Shown: in pieces, positions 7,702-12,872 of the stretch
Layout of the letters: each line of letters starts with the position of its first letter
Numbering within the stretch: position 1 is the first letter of the stretch
Assembly: GCA_004151065.3 (NCBI GenBank)
Contig: NWUY0300009098.1
Coordinates: forward strand, 57,546 to 70,417
Length of the DNA: 12,872 nucleotides
DNA from: Larix sibirica
Taxonomy: Eukaryota; Streptophyta; Pinopsida; Pinales; Pinaceae
Reading direction: 5' to 3'
Made by a program: the position numbers and the translations under genes
Notes under the pieces: generated by a model
Seen by the model: the letters and a program-made list of their open reading frames with translations, nothing else
Databases searched by the model: none
What the model was told of the DNA's origin: nothing

Positions 7702-8340
7702 TCACCAAAGTCTCTCCACATGTTGATGCTTTTGTTCCATCAACAATTTATAGCCCAGTTTAGGAGTGTATCTGCCATTTGACGTCGGTGACCAGATGAG
7801 TTCGTCTCTGGAATTTGATATTCGAGCATGTGAGAGTATCAAAGTGATGAGATACTCATTCCAGTGATGTGCTAGGGCATTCGGAATCTCCAGATCCACT
7901 GAGTTCTTCCACCCCTGTTGCCAGAGTGATATAGTAGTTGGATCTGCAATGTGATGTAAGTGATAAATACCCTGTTGATTCATAAATAGAATGAGAGGAA
8001 AAGGGAGGATATGTTTGTTATGGCACCCAAGCCAAGGGTCGGATCCAATGCGAATATGAGTGCCATTTCCCACCTTCCAGGCAAGCCCTTGTGTAATGAG
8101 AGAGAGTGAAGCCAGAACAACTTTCTAGATAATCGAAATCCCATGCTGAGGCTTATGAGGGTTTCGTAGCCAGTGTAGAAGAGTGTCAGGTGCAATATAC
8201 TTCTATGTAACTACCTTCGTCCAAAGGTTATCAGTTGTAATTAATCTCCAGCCAACCTTTGCAGCTAATGATGTTGCAAATGTGTGAATATGTTTCAGGC
8301 CCTAGCGCCCCAAGGATTTTGGAAGTGTGTGCCTTTCCCA
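7702..8340 (-). pseudogene. LINE connection region between RT and zf-RVT, broken
   Basis: Minus-strand reading from about 8340 gives GLKHIHTFATSLAAKVGWRL and TTDNLWTKVV, then a TAG, KYIAPDTLLHWLRNP, another stop, KVVLASLSLI, and from 8073 a long open piece. The open piece starts VGNGTHIRIGSDPWLG and ends ELIWSPTSNGRYTPKLGYKLL. The GLGxK, GNGxxIRxGxDPW and W-xxxNGxYTxKxGY motifs are the standard markers of this part of plant LINE ORF2 proteins. One frame covers most of it, with two stops. Confidence 0.88.
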
Positions 8341-8342
8341 GT

Positions 8343-9060
8343 TTACCAAGGTGTAACAATAGTTTCCGAGCGTCTAGACCAAAGAAAACGGAAGTAGAGT
8401 TTTCTGGCTTTTTCCAAGATGCCCTTTGGGATCCAAGCTAGTGACATACAATAAACCGGGATGGCCTCCAAAACATATTTTACAAGAACAAGGTGACCAG
8501 CTCGGGAGAGCCATCTGTGGCTCCAAATCATCAACCTCTTCTCCAGTTTTGCAATGAGCCAATTCCAGTCGTAGATTTTGCAGCCATTTGGCATTAGCTG
8601 AAAACCCAAGTATTTTAAACCTTCATCCAGCAAAAGGATTTCAAAGGGAAAGAGAGTGAGATCCCTGTGTCGTTCCTTAGCATTCAAACCATAGTGTTAT
8701 AGAAGATTTTTGTATGTTTATGACCATTCCCGTAGCCGCTTGAAAAAGTTTCAAGATGAGGTCCAGTTGTTCGGCATCCCTGATAGTACCATTGCAGAAG
8801 AGTAGGATATCGTCCACAAAGAGTAGGTGGGAGAGGCGAAGATTGTTGGTGATGTAGATACCCTGGAAAGAGCCCTGACGAATAGAATCAATAATAGCAC
8901 GACTGAGACCTTCTGCCACCAAAAGGAAAAGAGGGGGGATAATGGGCAGCCCTGACGCAAAACCCTTTCAACACAGAAGAAAGTAGTAGGTGATCCATTG
9001 ATGAGTACAACAAAAGAAGCTGTGGAGATATTTTTTATCGAACATAGGTTATAGATATTT
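8343..9060 (-). pseudogene. LINE reverse transcriptase (RVT_1), from mid-palm to thumb, broken
   Basis: The 5' part (frame from 9077) reads TASFVVLINGSP and VLRQGCPLSPLF (RQGCPLSP at about 8934-8957). A frameshift near 8925 continues in VAEGLSRAI and then SHLLFVDDILLF, where FVDD (8809-8820) holds the two catalytic Asp residues of motif C. A further frame change near 8690 leads to LKYLGFQL, WSHRWLSRAGHLVLVKYVLEAIP and YCMSLAWIPK (thumb). Motif A, with the first catalytic Asp, is absent because of the 5' truncation, so this copy could not make DNA even if the frames were joined. Confidence 0.92.
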
Positions 9061-9094
9061 TTTGATGAGTACAGCAAAAGAATCTGATGAGTAC
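9000..9094 (-). repeat. Scrambled 5' end of the LINE with nested direct repeats
   Basis: GATGAGTACAACAAAAGAAG (from 9000) recurs as GATGAGTACAGCAAAAGAAT (from 9064). GATGAGTAC appears a third time at 9086-9094, running into the target duplication. Between them AGATATTTTTT occurs at 9026 and 9053. The first copy is real RT coding sequence (FVVLING on the minus strand). The others look like stutter added at the 5' junction. Confidence 0.65.
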
Positions 9095-9221
9095 TAGTTA
9101 TCCATCATAGCTATCAACTATTTTTGATATATTTTTTTTATAATTGTTTATTTCAAATTTCGAATGATTGCCATAAAATCAATCTGAACAGGGCACTTGT
9201 GTTATCCTCGTGCAATCTAGG
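9092..9221 (+). repeat. Left inverted arm R2, inner part (after the LINE)
   Basis: It begins with the second TACTAGTT (LINE target duplication) and continues the arm: TATCCATC, an AT-rich run, ATAATTGTTTATTT, ATAAAATCAAT, CACTTGTGTTATCCTCGTGC, AATCTAGG. The last four blocks match R4 (9791-9868) in reverse complement. Confidence 0.8.
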
Positions 9222-9790
9222 AAAAGCATAGACTCTAGTCCACCCCAAATTCTAAAATATAAACACCTATCAATGTAATTACCTTTCTTCAACCCAAAGT
9301 GAAATAGGTTTTAATTAGTAAATAAATTTTTGTTCCGATCCTATTCCATCTCGGACACTTTTATGTACTGCCATGTGATGGAAATTTTTGTCCCGATCCC
9401 ATCGCATCAAGGCCGGCGTCAAGGGAACCTGCGATGAGACCTGGAATAAGAGATTTTAAAAACTGATGGATATCATTTTAATGGTAGTCAAAGTGGGGCA
9501 TAATTATTATGTAGTATGTTTCCAGAATTATTTATACTTATCTGTGAAAGACGTTAAAAACCAAACTTCCCGACTCTGAACTCGATCCACCATAGATCTG
9601 TCCAGTGTCTAACCTGGTAATAAATGTTTGGGCAAGTTTCCTGTGATCATTTTGTACGAAGCTGTCGAATTCATTAGATCCAGATGACACTGCTTATCGC
9701 TTCTAAGTTCTGATAGCTGCTTCCGTCTTTCCAAATTTAATATTTTACCATTCAAATGATCTGGATGGATGGAGGTAGATCTACACGGAT
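9222..9790. other. Core between the inverted arms, non-coding
   Basis: No transposase or other domain is visible. Two imperfect direct repeats, AATTTTTGTTCCGATCCTAT (from about 9325) and AATTTTTGTCCCGATCCCAT (from about 9384), are followed by a GC-richer patch (GGCCGGCGTCAAGGGAACC, 9411-9429). A 68-codon minus-strand frame at 9609-9815 overlaps the right arm and resembles nothing known to me. Confidence 0.5.
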
Positions 9791-9967
9791 CCCAAATTGC
9801 ACAAGGATGAGACAAGTGTACTGTTTTAATTGATTTTATAGTTGTTTTAATTCTAAATAAACAATTATATATATGTATATATAATAATTGGTAGATGATG
9901 CATGGATAACCAGCAGTGTAACTTATCAGTGTTCACTGACCACAAGTTAATTAACTATACTAGTAAA
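9791..9967 (-). repeat. Right inverted arm R4 (compact copy)
   Basis: Read on the minus strand from 9967 it gives ATTTACTAGTATAG, TTAACTTGTGG, GTGAACACTGATAAGTTAC, then directly TTATCCATGCATC, an AT-rich palindromic run (9862-9890), ATAATTGTTTATTT, ATAAAATCAAT, CACTTGT, ATCCTTGTGCAAT and GGG. This is the same block order as R2 but without roughly 80 bp in the middle. Confidence 0.8.
9862..9890. repeat. TA-rich near-palindrome inside arm R4
   Basis: CAATTATATATATG runs into TATATATAATAATTG, forming a nearly perfect inverted repeat. It replaces the T-rich run found at this point in R2 and R3, probably by microsatellite turnover. Confidence 0.6.
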
Positions 9968-10019
9968 TGATCACTAACAAATAGTACAAATACGAACAGA
10001 TAAATGTATATTGAAGCAA

Positions 10020-10436
10020 GAGCTTCGATCCTCGTCCACCAATCCTGCCTCATTGTTGAATCTTCATTGCAGCAGCGCCCGCGCCGTGGGATCCGCAGCC
10101 AGTCCATTTGACGATCAGCATCCATCGCAGGGTTGCAACACGTGTGGGGCGCGATGAAATCTTAACCATTGGATGCCTCCAACGGTGACATTGAATTGTA
10201 GCATCTGTCTTTGGAGAAGAGACCGACTGGGGAAAGGGCCCCAAAGCTTTTAGCCGTCAGATCAACCATTGTCCAATGGCCCACATTCCGTCAGGGTCAC
10301 TTGTCGTCAAATTCACCACCGTCCGTTTTTCTCTCTGTGTCCAACGGTTAATTTTATTTCCAGAGCCTTGTCAAGCTTTTAAATAATTGGAAAATACCTA
10401 CTGTGAGCCAACGTGAAGTTTGGCCCTTTTTTTTGA
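10020..10436 (+). promoter_or_regulatory. Promoter-like GC-richer island
   Basis: This patch is clearly richer in G and C than its surroundings and packed with known plant promoter motifs. These are a G-box/ABRE core ACACGTGT (10138-10145), TCCAACGGT twice (10178-10186, 10340-10348), AACCATTGGA (10164-10173), a perfect inverted pair CCATTG/CAATGG (10266-10279) containing CCAAT boxes, GGCCCA and GGGCCCC (site II-like), and a TATA-like TTTAAATAA near 10378-10386. The order (motifs, TATA-like box, then a small ORF about 80 bp on) suggests transcription to the right. Motif matching alone is weak evidence, and a degenerate gene relic would look the same. Confidence 0.42.
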
Positions 10437-10469
10437 ATGGTGATAGGGACGAGACACGGAAAGCAATGA
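10437..10469 (+). CDS. Possible 10-codon upstream ORF
   Basis: The first ATG after the TATA-like box (10437-10439) opens a short frame, MVIGTRHGKQ, that ends in TGA at 10467-10469. The stop overlaps the next ATG (10466-10468) in an ATGA arrangement. Such overlaps can affect translation of the following frame. This matters only if the region is transcribed. Confidence 0.15.
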   Translation: MVIGTRHGKQ

Positions 10470-10572
10470 AAAGTACAGGGAAGGGAACCGCTTGCAATAT
10501 GGACGATTTATCGTATGCCAGGCGGAGAAGCCTCTCGAAGGAGATAAGAAGACAGAACAAGACGACTAAAAA
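10466..10572 (+). CDS. Possible first exon of an unidentified gene
   Basis: The frame from the ATG at 10466 encodes MKSTGKGTACN, then a second Met in good context (CAATATGG, 10499-10501) and a very basic stretch DDLSYARRRSLSKEIRRQNK. At 10573 the sequence GTAAGACG is a strong splice donor, and the frame would otherwise stop at 10574-10576. An acceptor TCTTTCAAG ends at 10709. Joining there meets a stop after eight codons, while the next candidate (TTTTGAG) leaves a longer open frame of unknown identity. I recognise no family. Support is positional only (promoter-like island, donor), so this is a weak prediction. Confidence 0.22.
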
Positions 10573-11692
10573 GTAAGACGAACGGAAGAGGGCTAAAGAG
10601 GTACGACAAGAAGACAGAAGGAGAAAGGAAGAAAAGTGGAAAAAAGGAAAGACAAAAAACAGAGGAAGAAAAACAAAAAATTATATATACTATGTGTTTA
10701 TCTTTCAAGGAAATTTGTATGCACTTGATATAGTTGGAGTTTTCTTTTGAGGTTATCTGCATATTTAAACAAGAGCCACAAGGTGACAATGTGTCCGACA
10801 TTGTTATTGCAGTGGCTGCTTGTATGCAACTGCGAGATGCTGTATTGTCAAGGAGCAAGGGTTACATTAAAAGAAAGCTAAAGTATTCAGGCTTATTGAA
10901 TGATACTCCCCATGTGAAGGAAACTTCCCTTCACTTTTCTTCCCCTTTACCATATGAAAAGATATATTTTAATATAAAGAAAGCAATAGTCATTTCCTAT
11001 AGCTATTGGATATTAGAAAATAATAAAATATACCTCATCTTATCATAGATTGAAATCATGGCGGCTTGACTCATCACATTGTTAAGTGACATGTCGGTAC
11101 ATAGTTTCATCTACATCTACTGAATAAGGATGATCTAGATCTTTGATATCTCTTAGATAATAAACTAGCATATCCTTGAATTGAAGCGGGGAAATGAAAT
11201 GCCAAATAGAACTTCGATATGTGTCAAAATTCAGAGAAAGTTGTGTATGTAGATAATACAATTTCTGAATGTATTTGTGGAAGTAGGAAAGGGAGTGTTA
11301 TCTTGTATTACTTCCCCACTCCTTCAGTTGTAAGAAATTACTTTTATACATATAGTGACTTGATTACTAAGGCTAATACATTATATGGCCTTGGCAAAAC
11401 ACTTGAACATTAAAAATATGACATCCTAGATGAATTAAAAGATCAAAGACATTCTTAAAGAAGCACAACTTAAAGTTATAAGGCAATCCTAATTATCAAT
11501 TTTTGAAGTGCAAGGTATTCAACAAGCTAAAGGACTCAAGATAGAATGTCCCATGGTTATACTTAAAGTAACATCACACGTTGATTGTACATGAACACAA
11601 TTTCTCCAATGAACAAAGTGAAGCAACTTGGTATATATGGAGAGCCGATATCACATGACCAACACCATTGAATATTTGTTGGAATCCTGTAA
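10573..11692. other. Unassigned stretch with purine tract and unidentified ORFs
   Basis: The plus strand is strongly purine-rich from about 10510 to 10675. A frame at 10734-11048 contains a stretch with gene-like composition (NVSDIVIAVAACMQLRDAVL, then SRSKGYIKRKLKYSG), but I cannot match it to a family, and another frame is also open across part of it. A 64-codon frame at 11219-11413 has no recognisable motif. These could be exon relics or chance. Confidence 0.4.
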
Positions 11693-11830
11693 GGGCTTTG
11701 AGCATTCAAACCTTTGTTTTGGTCTTGGAATGAATTTTAAAGTTGTTTCCTTGGTTTTGGGCTTAAATATGAATATTTAAATTTGTTTCCGTGGTTTTAA
11801 TTTAAAGATGAATTTTAAAGTTTCTTTATT
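11693..11830. repeat. 39-bp tandem repeat, about 3.5 diverged units
   Basis: Units start at 11732 (GAATTTTAAAGTTGTTTCC), 11771 (GAATATTTAAATTTGTTTCC) and 11810 (GAATTTTAAAGTTTC), exactly 39 bp apart, each with a T/G-rich GTTTCCNTGGTTTT core. A more diverged unit precedes them from about 11693 (CCTTTGTTTTGGTCTT). Confidence 0.75.
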
Positions 11831-12626
11831 CAAGATAATGGTAGATCTTTCTTGTGATGTGTATATTCTTCTTGAATAACCAGGTAATAACGAAAGTTTA
11901 CTCGATCATATTTCCCAAACTATGATGGAGAGTTCAAAAATGTCATGGTATCAAAGATGGAGTGATGAGGTATTTGGGAACTTTATGGTTATTTTAAATC
12001 AAGAAAAGCCCGTGACAACTCTGAGGAATCGTCATGTTCTAAGACTAGCATAGATCTATCTTAACTATGGCTCTATTAAGGGCCGATAGGGATCAAGTCT
12101 CTTGAGGAAGTTTAGGACTCTANTTAAATATATTTTTAAGTTGATAATATAACAATGAGTTAAATATTAGTTTTGTAATAATTGCATATTAATAAACCAA
12201 AGCACGCACCCAGACCAAGATCAAATCCATTGAAATGCAAACCCCTTTTGAATAAATATTCTTATACAACATACCACAGCTTAAAACAGCTTAAGAGAAA
12301 GTTAAAATTAGAATCTAAGTTAATTCTACGACCTTGTTAAAATAAAGGCATCAATAATTTCTCTGCAAAAACGGTCCAGAAAAAAAATTGACATTTTTTT
12401 CTAATGTTTGTTACGATTTTTAAAGCTCCGAAACAGATTTTTACGAAACCGCTCATGTGATTTATATCGTCCTATGTGTCAAGTTACCTTTGCCCTTTGA
12501 TTTTATCAAGGGGTTTATGGTTTCTAATTCAGATCATAGTATTCATTGAGTCACTCGATGGGAGATACAAGGGGATATGGTGGGTTGGTTCTTTTTTGGG
12601 GTTATGGAAAATAATAATACAGTATT
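11831..12626. other. Unassigned AT-rich stretch
   Basis: No gene, RNA or transposon domain is visible. A single N at 12123 follows GAAGTTTAGGACTCTA and precedes a strongly AT-rich run, so it may mark another sequence join. Confidence 0.55.
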
Positions 12627-12872
12627 TACTAGCACTACTCCTTGATTTGTAGTGGGTGAATTTCAATAGGTTACAAGTTAAGTATTATGAACAAATTATA
12701 TTTTACTTGTTTTCTATGTTTAGTTGTACTCATATATTGTCTATACCTAACTTACATGTTACTTTTTTTAGTTAAATGGATTATCCATGCATGAACTACT
12801 AGTTATTCATACATCAACTACTTTTTATATTTTTTTTTTTATAATTATTTATTTCGAATTTTAAACCACTCA
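12627..12872 (+). repeat. Arm-repeat family copy R3 (uninterrupted, cut by window edge)
   Basis: Blocks are ATTTACTAGCA, TTCAATAGGTTACAAGTTAA, ATGAACAAATTA, TTATCCATGCATGAACTACT, then AGTTATTCATACATCAAC, an AT-rich run, ATAATTATTTATTTCGAATT and ACCACTCA at the edge. The blocks keep the same order as R2, but with no LINE between TACTAGTT and the following ATTCATAC, so R3 acts as the empty-site reference for the LINE insertion. Confidence 0.82.

Larger units (their letters stand above)
6511..9091 (-). mobile_element. 5'-truncated plant LINE (non-LTR retrotransposon) with poly(A) tail
   Basis: Read on the minus strand, the element runs from the middle of the reverse transcriptase (about 9060) through the thumb/connection, a zinc-binding zf-RVT domain and an RNase H domain, to a 3' end with AATGAAATTACGC followed by a pyrimidine stretch and an A run (plus-strand T run at 6511-6521). 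It is flanked by TACTAGTT at 6505-6512 and 9092-9099. The first duplicate overlaps the tail by two bases. The endonuclease, ORF1 and the first RT motifs are missing, as is typical of 5' truncation during target-primed reverse transcription. Domains are split across frames, so it is dead. Confidence 0.93.
6348..9978. mobile_element. Candidate inverted-arm DNA transposon with a nested LINE
   Basis: The left arm (R2: 6353-6512 then 9092-9221) and the right arm (R4: 9791-9967, reverse orientation) are copies of one sequence. Outside them is the 9-bp direct repeat ATCACTAAC, at 6348-6356 and 9970-9978. Without the LINE the element would be about 1.05 kb. Long inverted arms with a 9-bp target duplication are the hallmark of Mutator-like elements, and the central 9222-9790 has no transposase, so it would be non-autonomous. 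A caveat is that the arms are not flush: the left arm abuts its repeat at TAGCATA, while seven extra bases (9963-9969) lie on the right. Two independent insertions of a short repeat remain possible. Confidence 0.5.

Noticed and set aside
8374-8562. Minus-strand frame overlapping the LINE RT thumb in another phase
   Set aside because: The thumb motifs (RWLSRAGHLVLVK) are in the neighbouring frame. This one is a shadow.
10508-10858. 116-codon minus-strand frame with a hydrophobic stretch, looking like a membrane protein
   Set aside because: The hydrophobic part is the complement of the purine-rich tract at 10510-10675, which gives Phe, Leu and Ser codons by composition alone.
1-12872. CRISPR array, tRNA or rRNA genes, bacterial operons
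   Set aside because: None seen. The only tandem repeats have no constant-repeat/variable-spacer pattern, and no cloverleaf or rRNA signature was recognised by eye.

Overview
The window looks like a transposon-dominated stretch of nuclear DNA from a seed plant with a large genome. A conifer is my best guess, but the sequence does not prove it. The evidence is a decayed Ty1/copia element primed by initiator tRNA-Met, a plant-type LINE with an RNase H domain and a poly(A) tail, long AT-rich gene-free stretches, and no bacterial signals such as Shine-Dalgarno sites or tightly packed ORFs. I see no intact protein-coding gene. Four single Ns (1116, 1520, 4503, 12123) are present, and two of them sit exactly where one sequence type changes to another.

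Layout. Positions 1-3651 hold a minus-strand copia retrotransposon (Copia-1). Read right to left it has a primer-binding site (3640-3651), gag (3501-2956), a CCHC knuckle (2783-2827), protease (about 2690-2400), the HHCC finger and DDE integrase core (2243-1513), a linker, and the first part of the reverse transcriptase (about 490-1, running off the window). Stops and frameshifts break every domain. The integrase-end/linker segment occurs twice in tandem (495-1100 and 1117-1695). A possible LTR lies right of 3651. A second copia fragment (Copia-2, plus strand) lies at 4504-4740. From 4741 to 6347 I recognise nothing.

Positions 6348-9978 appear to be a nested element. An outer element has long inverted arms (6353-6512 plus 9092-9221 on +, 9791-9967 on -) flanked by a 9-bp direct repeat, ATCACTAAC. 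A 5'-truncated LINE on the minus strand (6511-9091) has inserted into its left arm, with an 8-bp duplication TACTAGTT. Further copies of the arm occur at 4319-4502 and at the right edge (12627-12872). The edge copy shows the uninterrupted form of the LINE target site. To my reading this arm family is the least explained and most interesting content of the window.

Positions 10020-10436 form a GC-richer island that looks like a plant promoter: a G-box, CCAAT boxes, repeated TCCAACGGT-type motifs, TGGGCC-type sites and a TATA-like box. It is followed by a small ORF that ends in a good splice donor. This is the only candidate for a host gene start, and I could not identify a product. The rest (10600-12626) is AT-rich and unassigned apart from a 39-bp tandem repeat at 11693-11830.

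The order of events suggested by nesting is: arm element inserts, LINE inserts into its arm, then mutation degrades everything. No retroelement here appears able to move by itself.
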